Assembly: GCA_020086605.1 (NCBI GenBank)
Contig: JACBWW010000018.1
Location: forward strand, 9,878,206-9,942,205
Origin: Lanius collurio
Taxonomy: Eukaryota; Chordata; Aves; Passeriformes; Laniidae
DNA length: 64,000 bases
Reading direction: 5' to 3'
The position numbers and the translations under genes were made by a program. Shown piece after piece: positions 38,634 to 52,109 of this stretch. Below the pieces are notes generated by a model. It saw only the letters and a program-made list of their open reading frames with translations. It did not search any database and was not told the DNA's origin. Each line of letters begins with the position of its first letter. Within the stretch, counting starts at the first letter, position 1.

Positions 38634-41600
38634 TTATTACTCAATTTCCAAATCATTTTAAAAAAGGCTATGGTTGTTCTGTGTCCTAGCTGTTAACTGG
38701 ATTGTTAAATATGATCAGCTATCTGTACAGCCACACAGGTGCACCTATACCAGTTTTCCAAGCAGGCTGGAAGCTGTGAAATTAGACCTGCCTGACTGCA
38801 AGTACACCAGCCACAGGTTTGTCTTTGGATATACCTGAAGCACTTGCCTTAGTAAGCAGGTATATTAATTTAGAGCCAGGGTAAATTAACTGACTTGTAC
38901 AGGAACAGATGGTGTACAATCACTGTAAAACTTCTAAAATGTGAGTATTAAAATATATATATATTAATGCTTTTATTATACAGAAAGTTTGGGTTTTTTC
39001 AATATTTTCACAGTAGCCTATGTTCTCAAAATTAATGTTCCAGTTCTCAGTCAGAGAATGATATCATGCTTGGATAAAAGAGATTCATGCAAAAAATCAT
39101 AAAGGATTTTTTGTGGGAGATGCCATATAAGCTGAGAATGTCCTTCAAAGCCCTTTAAAGGCCTTTTTTACTTTTTAAAGAAAAATGTTAATCATTTTTC
39201 TCAAGACATCTATTATTTAATCAGTTCAGTAAATCTTCTGCATTTGCAACAATCTTGCATAGAAAAATATATACACATTCCAAAATCCAGTATATTATTC
39301 CCTGAAAGAAAGAAGTGCACAATGCTGGATAGATTAGATTCCCCCCAAAATACATAACAACCAGCACTTTCAACTCACCCCAGAGACCCTTAGCTGTAAC
39401 CTATTAGCATTCAGGCAAAGTTCTGAAAGACTCCTGCACCAACTGATGGTGCATCAGGGAACTCTTATCTAATTTTTTCAGACTTGTAAAATGTATTTCA
39501 TCTGATTTCAATTTTTCAAGATATATTGCAATGGAGAATAGGTGTTTGACTCTAACAGGGTAAAGTTTTGCAGTTAACTCATTTTCAAATGTTCTAGTAC
39601 CATTACTGCCAGCACGAATATATGACAATCCAGTAATAAAACAAACACTGATGTGACATTTTATAAATATAAATGCAGAAATCATTCAACTTCAAAGAAC
39701 ATTGGGACAAAGAGTATGAATCTGTAAGTCTAATTAATAGAAAGTCTGCCTTTCACTTCAATAATGTTTTAAATGTTGCACCCTTAAGTGTCATCTCTTA
39801 TTTAAAGACAGTACTAAATCCCTCCTGCGTCCCTTTCTCACCGTCTCTTTGGCCAGTCTTGATGCTCACACACAGCACTCCACAGAACAGACATATTTCT
39901 GTAGAGATATTAAAAACATGTCCTGCTCAGAAATGCCCTCAATTAAATACCTTTTTTTTTAAATCTTGGTTACAAAAGAAAGATTGTTGTTGCAAAATGT
40001 GAGCAGACATGAACAGCTCACCTGGCTTGTCCTACAGATCAGCCACCTCGTGACCACCTCTGTCCAGCAGTAGCCTCGCATTAAAAGCCACCAGCCCCTT
40101 GGGATGTGCCATGTGCTTCATCCTACTCCTAATGCACACAACTCACTTTCTCACTTCAAAGACTGAACCATGCTGGTCTTTTTACCCACTGGCTAATGAG
40201 TACACTTTCAAATAAAACATAACTAATTATTTTAGAAGACTGGCACATGTGTAGTAGCAAATCTCACAGAGAAACTCTTTGAAAATACTCTGAGCAAAGC
40301 ATGGAAGGAACATGTTACAGAAGGCACAAGCCAGTCTTCTGCGGGCTACAGGTGGGTAAATGCTGTAATTGAACCTCAAATTCATGCTGCTTAATCACAA
40401 CACCATAACTCTGTCCCTGCACTGCAAGAGACTGCAGATGCAGCAGCCATTTTATAAACCCCATTACAGAACACAGAGTGCTCTTTTTGGGTTAGTTGTG
40501 CTACACTCTCCCCCTTCATTCTCACACAGTGCAGGTACTGTCTCTGGGGTGAACAGCTCTGTGATGACAGGGGCTATTTTTAGACCTCAGAAACAGCATT
40601 CTTCCCAGCCTCTAGACACCGTGCCCTGAACCACAGAATCAGCAAATCAGCACATTACTGCTGACTTCTGAGTCTTTTCAATCTTGTCTAAACAACTTTA
40701 AACTTGTGTCACCACAAGCTAACACAAAAAAAATAGTATTTCCCTAAATGTTTTATCTTTGACATAAATAACTTATTCAGAAAGATTTGCAAGAGGCAAT
40801 TAAAGTACCTTGCTAAGTAACAAAACTTGGAAGGAACACAGTGAGAAATTACTCAGAAAGGATGTAGATCAAAAAGACACACACAAACGCAAGAAAAGTC
40901 AAACCAAAAAAAAATCCACTCAGATCTCCCTCATTTTTCTTTTACAGTTCTAATTAAAAATTTTTTACAAGATAAAAAAAATGCCCTTGTACAAAATTCA
41001 CCAATTAAGAGAAGAAACTTTTAAAATCTCATTTGAATAAACAGAAAAAGAGTAGGGGAAGGAGAAGGAAATTATGTAAAGTAAATGTATTGATTGACAT
41101 GGTCCACAGCCTTACTGTGTGACTCTGCTTACAGCAGCCTACAGCATCTTGTGACCTCCTCATATCATTCTAGCTTAAATATTATCAATAAAAGCACTGA
41201 CAACATTACTGCTTTTTTATATAAAATCACCCACTTTAACTTCTTGTACTTTAGAATAAGCTTGTCATGTACATCAAGAAACATGAAATTTGTCTATACG
41301 AAAAACATTATCCAAGTGACTTATTGAAAGCTATATGATTAAAAACTTCTGAGGCATGTCAAATTGACAGACCTCTTCCATACATCTGGATCAAATCTAA
41401 AGTAAAGATCAAATTATTTTTCTATAAGCCTTTGCAGAATTATGGATTTCAGTTGAGTGAAGATAAAATTCATTTACACACCAAATAACTAAGTTACTTT
41501 TTAAGTTTTACACCCAAGACTTACACTTCATTGGACAAAAACTGATGATGGGAAGTAAGCAGATTTCCACACAATTGAGAAGGAAGTTCAGAGGCTCTTA

Positions 41601-43231
41601 AACTAAAAAAATCATGCCTTAGTCTCAGCAGCTGGAAAATTTTACATAGTTTTACTATCAGGAAATTGAAAAGAAAGACCAAAGAAAGTATTGAAAACCA
41701 CATCGAAGTAAAGCAAGAAGTCTCAGAAAACTTGTACTGCATGAAATAAACCATTTTCATTAACTCAACCTTGTCTTATATTCATCAAGAAAAAGGTACA
41801 TTTTCACCTCATGTTACCCAGCACACAATAAAAAATTCAGAGAATCCCAGTGACAGAAATTCAGATATAGAGGAGAGTAGGAGATGACAAACTATGAAAT
41901 AATAACACAATACATGTTTAAGTTATCTAAATTAATAGCCTGTGCTGTATGTACAGTCAAGTGGAGCAACTTGTGCCCTCTACTTAGGAGCTTAGACCAA
42001 GCTGTGCCTTTAGGCATTTTCACCACTGCATAAAGGTTACCTATTATCCTGTCTTCAAGATACTTTTATCATACATTAACTACCACAAAGTAAATGCAAA
42101 AGTTTATTCCAGAGACATGAGAGGATGACTTTAACGCTGATAAATAAAATGCAAAACTAGATTAATGGAAATAAAAAAAAGTCTAAAACTAAGTATCTTA
42201 GAAGGAATAATAATATTTAAAAAAACCTGGAAAATTATTTGAAGAAAATAAACATCACCAAAAGAAACCTCTGATGATAAGAATAAAATTATTCTACTAA
42301 CAACCTTCAAGCAGTATCTTTGAAAAGTGATAGCTCAAAAAGGAGAGAACAAGGTACTACCTCTGCACTTGGGGATTTTCTGTATTAGCTATACACTTCG
42401 AATTTGTTCCAGTGTGTCTACAACAGAATGCTTTTAATTTCACATTTATTAGCATGGTAAGTTTTCAAATAACAACTGTGGCAGCTTAGAGTTCCTTAAA
42501 AAATATACAGCATTTCAAGCAGATAAAAATAAGTGCTTTTATTACAATGACTTTGGTTTCATGTCATTGGTATAATAAAACATCTGCCCAGAAATCTCAA
42601 TTTAATTAAGTCTATTGGGTCTATGCATAAATACGGCATTAAATCCGTATTATTTCCCATGATCTTAAAAATAACATATCAGCCTATTTTCATTATACTC
42701 CTTCCACAAAGATGCTTAACATTTAATTGCCAAGTGAAACAAATAGTATATTTCTAAGGTTCCATATTCACAGAGACAATACCAGAAGATAAAGAAGTAG
42801 TGCAACTAAACTCTGTTAAAATATAATGGGAAATCTGATCTTTTTATATATTTTTTCAATTTTCCTGTGTCCAGGATTAAGCTTCTTCACAAAGCATCCC
42901 ATACCATGATACCTCACAAAGAAACACCTCAAACATTGAAATAATATACTGCAGCATTTACCAAAAGCTTATTAAAACAGAACATATAAACATCATCTCA
43001 AGGTATCAGATAAAAATGACCACATAGATTTTAAAGTGAATGGTGACAACTGTGTATGAATTTAGTGTAGTTCTTGTCTGGTTTGAATGAACCGATGCCC
43101 AAAACAGGATCCTAATATCCCACCAGGATCTTTCAGCACTTTAAGGAATTAGTCCTTTGCTCCTCTAAACTCTCAGTAAACTATCAGCTGTCACCTAGAG
43201 GTGATGGGCAGAAAGTCAGCACATTACTCAC

Positions 43232-43398
43232 CAATAAAGTAGTTGTTTCCTAATGCCAGCATTTCTTCAGAAAGCACAAGTCCACCCAGTGCCTGGAGAA
43301 GAGTGACACTTCTGCCATCAATAAGTGAACACTGTTTAAATCCAGTGCTTGTGACCTTCCATAGCAGGATGAGAGAAGCAGTAGCATCTTGCCTTATT
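43232..43398 (-). CDS. DNER: DNER exon 4: non-EGF ectodomain segment
   Basis: This exon has 167 bp and phase 2-1, with acceptor tctcttcttag and a strong donor TTG|gtgagt. After completing the lysine codon it encodes IRQDATASLILLWKV, then TGFKQCSLIDGRSVT, LLQALGGLVLSEE and MLALGNNYFIG. This matches the cysteine-poor part of the DNER ectodomain, which has no EGF signature and whose fold I cannot name from sequence. One cysteine is visible. Differences from the human protein as I recall it are conservative (for example F-K-Q for F-Q-Q and S-E-E for L-E-E), so constraint appears normal. Confidence 0.95.
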
Positions 43399-45805
43399 CT
43401 AAGAAGAGAAATTATGAGAATATTTACACTGAGGGAAATTGGTGTTATTAGGAACTACACCACTGTAGAACTGAAGCTTAACAAAGATAGGAAACTTAAA
43501 TCTAGAAAGTATGGAATCAGGAAAAATACTGAATGTTTTTAGCATGCCCACAAAATTTAAAAATACTTCAATTGTAAGATTTGCATAATAGTTTATGTAA
43601 TACCAGATTAAATCATACAGAGTCCCAGTTTCCGATACTTGAAGGTCACCATCTTAATGCCCAAGAAGTTTTACATAAATATCACATAATAATAAAGGAT
43701 CCTTATCCAGTCTTTATATTTATGCCTTTTCAAGTAGTACCTTCATCCTTCATCTACAGTGCCATCATTTTCTGCAGCTGAATTACATCCAGCCCTGTTG
43801 TTTACTGAAGAACATTCAATGTTCGTTCAATACCGGGAGACAGATCCTGGTAGAAATCCTCATTTGTTTGACACACCAGATCGAAGATTCAGGACAGTTT
43901 ATTCTTGTAAATGAAATGAGTCATGGAGTGCTCCCAAGGTCACTGAGCCCATGGTGCCTTCCTGAATATTGACAAATTGGCTATAGAGTCTACTAGTGCA
44001 TACATACTGTCGGCTCCATTAGAGAGCACTGAACACTATGCCAGTCTTTGTCCTTGCAGGGCACTTCTTTTCCTCCTCACCTCCATAAAGAAACAATAAA
44101 AATCTGTCATATTTCTGGCAAAGTCCCAAATATTTGCATTAATTTCCTATGAAGGAATCCCAAATGATTTTGAACAATCCTCCAAGAATTCAAACACAAT
44201 TGCATCCAAATGCTAAAAACTGGTAATTCTCTCCTGCTGAAAACAGACCTCCAAATACATACAGATGAAGCTCTGTTCCACAATTTCCTGTACTGAAATT
44301 GCTTCAATCCTACTAAAAACACAAGGTAGTTTATCCCTGGTCACTTGTTATTTGACTTCAAAACAAGAAAAGCAACGTTTTGTTATTATGTGTGACAGAA
44401 GCTGAAAAAACTAGATCGTTGCAACTAGATATCACAAGAAGTAAATTTTTACACTATTTTGCATCATCTTTAAGAACAACCCTAACTGCTATTCCAAAAG
44501 CTGATTGTCTCATTTTTAGAACAAGATAGCAACTAGCTTCACAGTCTAGGTGTCATCTGACAATCAGAACAAATCAACTTATTAAACTGAAATTATTTTC
44601 CTTTTACAAATAGACATTAAATCAGATATGTTATTCGGGCCTTTAAGATAGAAAATAAAATGAAATAAAAATAGATCTTGACTTGCACTAATCTACCCAA
44701 GTATAAAACACTACTAAATATACGCAGCGTAAAAATTATCCAAACTGACTGTGTACTCTGCAACCTCCTTTAAAATGGGGTTTCTCCATCAAGGCTCTTA
44801 AATAGAGCTTCAGAATCCACAAATGCTGGCTTTTTCCTGATTCCAAGAAAAGACACTTGTTTGCTTTCAGATTCCACCCAGCCAGGGCATCCACACTCCC
44901 AGATCTCTTCCTGAGGCTTAAGGCTCATGAATGAGCACAATTCAAAACGCCGTGGGAAGGGTGGGAGGGCCCCACGTTTAACAGTTACTGCTCCACACTG
45001 TCTGCAGCTTGTCTGCTTGCATCACTTTGCTTTTTCCTGTGAGCATGGCCTTTTTTAACAGAAACATGGGATTCTGAAAGATAAGATGACAGTATGAGAA
45101 AAGTACACTATTTTGGGAAAATGTAAGTCTAAAACTGCAGCAAAGCTGTGAGCCAGAGAACTACGTTGGCAGATTCTTTTTTTTTAAATAAAATTTCCAA
45201 TAAGAAAATGCCTCATCCCAGCTGACAGAATCAGATCTTTCTAGGAAGTCAGGTTCTGTTAATTAAATGTAACAAAGCAAGTGTTTGATCCAAAAAGCAT
45301 GAATTTGAAAAGTGAGTAACAGAATAAATTCAAATTTTTGAGAAATGTGTTTTTTAGGACATACACAAAGATTTCACAGCTGATGATGACACCCAAAGCA
45401 ATAACCCAGAAATCAAATACAAATCCACAAAATACATACATATATATATCTAATCAACAACACTTTCCACTAGCAAGTTCATCTTGAGATTAAAGGGGGA
45501 AAAAGTGTTCACTGCATGAAGTAGAAAGGAAATGTCATAACTTCTCCAAACTGAAATCTCTAACACATCTTCCCTAATTTCTAATGCACTATGATAGCAC
45601 AGAGACAGCTTACATCTTCTAAAACATTAAATATGCCAAGCAAAGATCTGTCATGGCTCTGCTACATGCTTGAAGTCTGCCTGAATTCTCTCATAGTCTT
45701 TTAGTCATTTGACAAATCTGCCTATCTGAAAAACTTGTCTAAAATATCTAGCCAAATGAAAATAAAACTGCTTTTATATTTCATCAAATATAAGAATATT
45801 CTCAC
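43399..45805 (-). other. DNER: DNER intron 3
   Basis: This intron is 2,407 bp. A slightly GC-richer stretch lies at about 44870-45010, otherwise it is AT-rich. No exon or mobile element is recognised. Confidence 0.9.
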
Positions 45806-45900
45806 TTTATTGATGTATTCTGTGGAACTTCAAAGGAGATAAGCCGGCCTCCAGCAGAAGTATTGGAACTGGCATTTCCACAAGCCACATCTGGAATTAT
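45806..45900 (-). CDS. DNER: DNER exon 3: non-EGF ectodomain segment
   Basis: This exon has 95 bp and phase 0-2, with acceptor tttattttcag and donor AA|gtgaga. The 31 codons plus two bases encode IIPDVACGN, ASSNTSAGGR, LISFEVPQ and NTSIK, close to the human segment after the first linker. It belongs to the non-EGF region between the amino-terminal EGF repeats and the main EGF array. Three N-glycosylation sequons are visible: NAS, NTS within ASSNTSAGG, and the NTS near the end. The split last codon (AA|A, Lys) is completed by exon 4. Confidence 0.95.
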
Positions 45901-48300
45901 CTGAAAATAAAAATAGACCAAAGAAAACATGAAAGTTGGTTTTTTGTTTTTTTTTTTCACAAATGACCCTAATAGCCCAGCATTCATCTTCTAAAAATCC
46001 TCAGGAAATTCACTGAAACCTTTATGCTGCCAACAAAGGTGCTGAAAATTCACATAACCATCCTTTCAGGGTTTTGTTTTAACAAAAAATTCCTCCTGCA
46101 CAGAAGTGTGAACTTCTAAAGGCATTTTACTTTAAAAGTGAACATATTTAGAAAAAGATGAATAGCCTTCTGGTCTTTCTGAATAATAAATAAAGCTCTA
46201 ACATTTGCCACATCCAAGAAATAGTGTATCATTAATTTATGCAGTCCTGAAGGATTTATAGTAATAAATACAGACGTTGCCTTTCTACTATATTGAAATA
46301 TGGTTTTTTTCCAAACACAAGTTTTCTTTAAAAAACACTCTCCCACTTGCCCATTACTGTCTTTCCAAGTAAAAAAAGCTTGGACACACATTGCTTTCAG
46401 ATGGAAAAAAAAACATGATCACAGTGAAAGGATGCGTTTGCCAAATCTAGTGACACCTACTAGGCACTGAAATCAGTTACTACATTAACTGGATAAGGAG
46501 ACCATACAAAGTGTCATGCAACACAGGAATCACAGACAGACTTCTTAATTTTTCAGATCTTCAGAAGTAGTAATTTCCTAAAAATAGTTTGAAAATTATT
46601 AGTGGTACCAAGGACATATTTATTTCAAATAAGTAATATTTTGCGTGGCATATTTGATTCTATCACTTAATATCATCAGAATTTTTAAATAACTTTTCAT
46701 GTATCTTTATTACCTTGCCTGTGAAATATCATACTGGAAAAAAAACCCAACAAACCAGTTTAATCTTCGAATTCCTAAGCAGTTTGCAATGTTATTCTTT
46801 CAGCCACAGAGGATGTTTGCAAGCTTTTTACATCAACCTTACTGAAAAAGCAAAAAGGCAGCCTGACACTCTTTCATGAATTAATGTGACATCACAGCTA
46901 AAGCAAGAATAAAATTTGTAAATTTAATAAAATTCAAACTCACATTTTAAACATTGCGTGAATGTCATTAAACACATGTAAATACATGAACAACAAAAGC
47001 ACAGAATATGATGCAAGTAATAATTTTTAGGACACTCAGAGCTTATCTTGACTCAGGCAAGACAAATACTCAGTATTCATATTTCCAATGTGAATCATTT
47101 CCCAGTGTCCAGATTATTCAATTCATTGTTGAATTCCCTGGTGCATAGAATATGAATACATGTAATTTATGAAAATAAAGTGAGATGCAATTTTACTGTA
47201 TTTGTTCAAATTAATTTTTAAAAGAGATAATATATCCATTACAATTTTTTATCTCAGAAGTCAAAACTATGGACCTAACAGTCAAAGTATGATGCATCCA
47301 AAATTAGTTTGGCTAACACTCTTCCTTTTGTATTTGCCAACATTTAAACTTTTTTTTTCTTTGAGAATCTATATGCCTAATGGAAGAAGGGAGAAAAGAA
47401 ACCAATATCTCTACTCTCATACAGTCTTACATTACATCTAAAATACACTTGCTTTTATAGTATTTCTATAGTTTTCTAATTTCATGCTTCTAATATCTTG
47501 GAACACAAGGGGAAAAATTGTAATTTAAGCATTTAATTTACATCACTGTTTAATATTAGAAGTCTTTTAAGTAAAAGGTATTGATGTCTTTGCAACTAGA
47601 ACAAAATAAAAGAATCATATAAGCACAAGCTGAACAAAGTGCAGAACAAGAGCTGAGATTTAACCTTGACAAAACAGAAAAAAAATCCCAAACGAACAAA
47701 CAAAAGACTTCCATTTGCAAACACATCAGAATTTAGGATTACTCAGCAGGAAAAGCACACACACAAAATATTGCAATGATAATCAGAAGAGTGAAAGGCA
47801 AAATGCATGATTTTGACTCTTCTACTAAAAGACCCGTGATGTTTGATGTATTTCTCAAGGAACTCCATTTGTAATTGGCCTGACTTCCTGCTCTAAGAAT
47901 CTGGTAAAATAACCATCTAAAACAGTAGGATGCTAAACTGAGGACTTCACAACAGCTGAAATTTGAAATTTTTATTATATTAACAACCATAATACTTGGA
48001 TCAGAGGAAAAAAATTTGAAGAAGCAGAAACTCTCATAAGGAAAAAAAATGGTCCAGCAGTGTCCTATTTCAGTCAAGTACTATGCACACAAAAAATGAC
48101 AGCTTTGACACCTGAACCAGGAAACAAATTGCAGTTTTTCCACAGCTGTGAGAAATTTGTATAAAAGATTTTTAAATGTGTCTCTTTCATGTCTTAACAG
48201 AGAACTCTGCAAAACTGTACTAAGAAAGAGGGCAAAGACAACCAATATATTACAACAATAAAGGACACTCAGAAGATGAAAACAATCTGTAATTTTCACT

Positions 48301-48323
48301 CCCCCCCCCCCCCCCAAAAAAAA
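48301..48323. repeat. C15A8 tract
   Basis: Fifteen C residues are followed by eight A residues. The minus (transcript) strand therefore carries T8 followed by G15. A homopolymer of this kind is prone to sequencing and length error. Confidence 0.9.
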
Positions 48324-49679
48324 GGCTGCTAGAACTGGTAGGAGATATTTAAAACTGAAGTTACTGGGAAATATGCTTTAATGACTTCCAGAAGACAAAA
48401 TAAAGTTTATTCCTAATCTAAAGTTAAAAATACAAATAGAGTAGCTGTCTAAAGTCATTTAAAGACAACCAAAAGAAAACATAACATAACTGCGATGACA
48501 TCAAACACTTCTCCTGAAGCATTTAATTGTATTGAAACTTTAGGACAGCAAGAAGGTTATTGGGAACAGACTTATAAACATTAACACTAATGATGCAGCT
48601 ACTTTAAAAATAGCCGCCAAAGAAAACAAAACCTTTATGCACCTTCTAGAGTCTAAAGCATGTTTAAGAGCTGATTACAAAGATAAGCTCCTGTGTCAAC
48701 AGAGAATACATCCAAGACTGTTCTTCAATACCTTATTTAGAGTTTAAAACTATTAAATATCAAATTGTTGACCGTAAATACAGAATTCCTCTTTACATAA
48801 ATGTTCCATAAGTTTGCATCTAAATCATGGGTTTTTTTCTTAGAAGATAACATAATATATAAAAACTATATTTTTGCTTCAAATGCTTCAAGGCTTAAAA
48901 GAGCAGCACCATTTGAGAAAGCAAGAGTGAAACCTTGAGAAGAGTTCTTACTCCTACGATCTCTAGCAGGGCCTTAACAAGACAGCAGTGATTTTGTTAG
49001 ATTTCCTTACCAGGCCATAGCAGTGGTATAGAGGAGATTGCAAAGAAAATCAGGGATGGTACCTAAGAAGAGAGCAATAGACTGTTCTTCCATATTACAA
49101 CTTTTCTGAAGAAATTAAATAGTGTGAGTTAGACAGATACTCTCCTGCCTTACAAAACCAGAATAATGAGAGATACACTTAATTCAAGAAGTGCTGAAAT
49201 ACATACATAAATCCCAAGGCAATATTTTTACATGAGTGAGTGCCTTTATTACTTTGCTAAGTGTACTAGACTTTAATTCAATGAGACTGAGTGGCATACA
49301 GACTAAGTCTACATTTATGCAGCCTCTCAGTGCTGAAATTAGTTCTCTGAAGATAGCTATTGTATATGAAATGTCATAGTATACTTCTTGAAAAGTTGAG
49401 CAGACATTTCTAGTTCTACAAGGCCTTATCAACATGGGCACACTAATCCTGACAGTGCAAAATACAGCCATTCTGCTTACATGATATGCTTGCATTTCTT
49501 TTGTGTCTCAACTCCAAGTTCATAGAATGGCAGAAGGTTTGTACTTCTTAGGAAATATGCCACACTTTCTTCAAACTTAAAAGGGGCAAGGGCAATGGTC
49601 AAATTCATATGAGCCTTAGAAAGTCTTCACTAACCTATTAACAAGGTGTTAATTAACATTTGTGAAAACCAAGAGATAG

Positions 49680-49800
49680 TTCCAAACACTGGAGGAGGTT
49701 GCCCAAGTATCTTTGCATCCTCTGAGTTATTTAAGTCTCAACTGAATACAGTCCTGAGCAACCTGCTCCAGCTGACTCTGCCTGGAGCAAAGGGAACAAA
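49680..49800 (+). mobile_element. Degraded CR1 LINE fragment
   Basis: Pieces such as GGAGGAGGTTGCCC and CAGTCCTGAGCAACCTGCTC, followed by TGACTCTGCCTGGAGCA, line up in order with the 3' region of CR1, but with many substitutions. The terminal octamer tail is absent. It is clearly older than the copy in intron 4. Confidence 0.75.
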
Positions 49801-51557
49801 GTCAGAGGGCCCTTCACCCCACGAGCCAGTTGCCTATTAAAGTCTTTCCTGTTAATTGCCATTGTAACTTCAGTGACACCACAGCCTTCACTAAATCCCA
49901 CTCCAGCATACACTGAAAGTGCTTCATTTTGAAAATATCCCCATATGTAACACAAATAATTATGTCTGCATGTGTGTGTACCTGTGACTCAGGTACTTTC
50001 CTCCTGTCCTGAGAATGTTCTCTTTGGATAGCCTCTTGTTTTTTCATCTCAAAAAGCTGTTCTCCTGTTTTTATCTCCTAGTGGGGCAACAGAGAACTCT
50101 GCATGATCTTGCAGCCAGAGCAAAGTGGGGCAAATTAGTCTGCAATTAAACAGAATATATGAATGCATACATACTTCTTGAACTAAATAAAAAAGACGGC
50201 TACAAACTCATCCTACAAAAAAGATCAGTGCTTAAAAGTAAAAAAACCTAAAATTTTAAAATTTGAAATGACATTATGTTATGGAAAGATTAAGAAAATG
50301 AGTTCTTTGAGAAAAGCAAGGCTGTGTTCTGGGGTTGTGTCCCATGAAAACTGGCACAGTCATTAAAAAAAAACCTTTCAGTTCTTCAGTGGGACAGAAA
50401 CTGTCATGACAAATGCAGTATGAGGAATGGTCTTGTAAATGCAAGGTCTTTCAGATCTCCTTCCAAGGGATTCCACATTAAATTTCAATTCAATAAAGCA
50501 AGATTCATAATGTGCAATTTTGGCTTTTCTGAACATATAACTACTTTTCTATCAGAATAGGGCCTGCAGGATTTATTCTCTTCTGACCCTCTAAGTGTGG
50601 CAACAGGTATCCCTTATTTTCTAAGAAATATAACATGTTTGGCAGTCTTTCTTATGCAAGGGAAAAATAATATATGAGGGAAATAAAACAGGTTAGATCC
50701 TGACTACAGATCTTGAACAGCTGTTGGCAAGTAAAAATTGAAAATAGAATTAGGCCAAGGCAGTATAATAGAACCATAAGACAGGGATCCAGTACTATCT
50801 ACTTATTGTTGAGATGCCAAGCAACAAAGCAGGATCATCTGTAGCAGAGAAACTGAATTCAGAACAAAATTCTAAAAGGAAAAAAAAATGGAAAAAAATA
50901 AACAAAACAGCTCTAGTTCCCTTGCCCCATAACACAGAAAAAATTTCTTCTGTAAAATCTAGTGTCACTTAGCTTAACCTCCAGAGCTTCAACCCTCAGA
51001 GTTTCAGATGGAAAAATGCTTGAAAGAAAACCAGAACAGAAAGAAAATCAAAGTTTACTTCTAACATATCTCACCAGTGGGAGAGAAAAGTAAAAGTGTT
51101 TAGAGTAGGAGTAGTGCCTCTCTGAGGAACACCAAGGGGAGACTGACAGACGGCATCCAAAACCAGTATCAAATGAAGGCGGCTTACCAGTTATTGTAGC
51201 ACTGAAACCTGATATAAGGAAGGCTGCAAATCCACCCAGTGAATTCTGTTGCTGGAAATGTGTTTCTTTGCTCATCTGAGCAAGAGTCACTTTGTAGAGT
51301 CAGCAATCATAGCACCAAGAGGATCCAGCACATTCCAAACACTGCAATCCTCTAGATAACATCATTAAAACTTTGTATTTCTGTCACAGACTTTAATGTA
51401 ATGCCAACATTACAGCAAGAGGTAGATGCATCAGCAGGCACAGGAGGCTCTCTTACACAATGACAGATTACCTAGATTATCATATTAGCCAGCTGCCTTC
51501 TTGTCTCAAGTTGGGCGCCAAAATCACTGACAACTTCATAAAATCTGACGTTCAGTC

Positions 51558-52109
51558 TGTACTGGTTTTGGCTGGTATGGAGTTAATTTTCTTCACAATA
51601 GTTTGCATGGTGCCATGTTCTGGACTCGTGATGAACACGGGGTTGATAACAGGGATATTTTAGTTGTCACTAAAATGTTCACACAGCATGGAGGCCTTTT
51701 CTCTTTCTTAGATTGCGCTACCAGCAAGTAAGCCAGGGATGCTGAGGGAACACAGTGGGACAGCTGATCCCAACTGGCCAAAGGGACATCCCACACCATT
51801 GGAGGTCATGCTCAGCAATAAAACTGGGGCTGGGAGGTGGAAGTTGGCCAGAACTGCTGCTGCTCAGAGACTGGCTGGCTATCAGTTACTTGGTGGTGAG
51901 TAACTGGGGCTTTTTGCAATAGTTGTTTTGTTCAGGCTTTTCCTATGTTGTTTTCTATTTCTACCTTTTTTAATTACTGAACTGTCCTAATCTTCCCATG
52001 AGTTTTCCCACTTTTACCCTTCCAATTCTCTCCCCCATCTCACTGGATGGAGCAGTGAGTAAGTGGCTGTGTGGGACTTAGCTGCCTATCCTCTGCTTAG
52101 ATCACAATA
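51558..52109 (+). mobile_element. ERVL-like LTR, probably solo
   Basis: The sequence starts TGTACTGGTTTTGGCTGG and continues with GGAGTTAATTTTCTTC, then AACTGGCCAAAGGGACATCC, a TCATGCTCAG segment and GAGTTTTCCCACTTTTACCC. It ends near ATCACAATA. In order and wording this matches a common LTR of passerine genomes that I recall as ERVL-type. The expected end (ACCACGACA) differs here only by C-to-T and G-to-A changes, as CpG decay would produce. No flanking retroviral genes and no convincing 5-bp target duplication are visible, so the ends are approximate. It lies antisense to DNER. Confidence 0.8.

Larger units (their letters stand above)
29356..43231 (-). other. DNER: DNER intron 4
   Basis: At 13,876 bp this is the largest complete intron in the window. 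It contains an A22 run (31136-31157), an AAAT microsatellite (33655-33680), a cluster of inverted AAGCAGC motifs (37836-37881) and a CR1 3' end (38384-38633). No exon or open frame with recognisable homology is seen in the rest. Confidence 0.9.
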
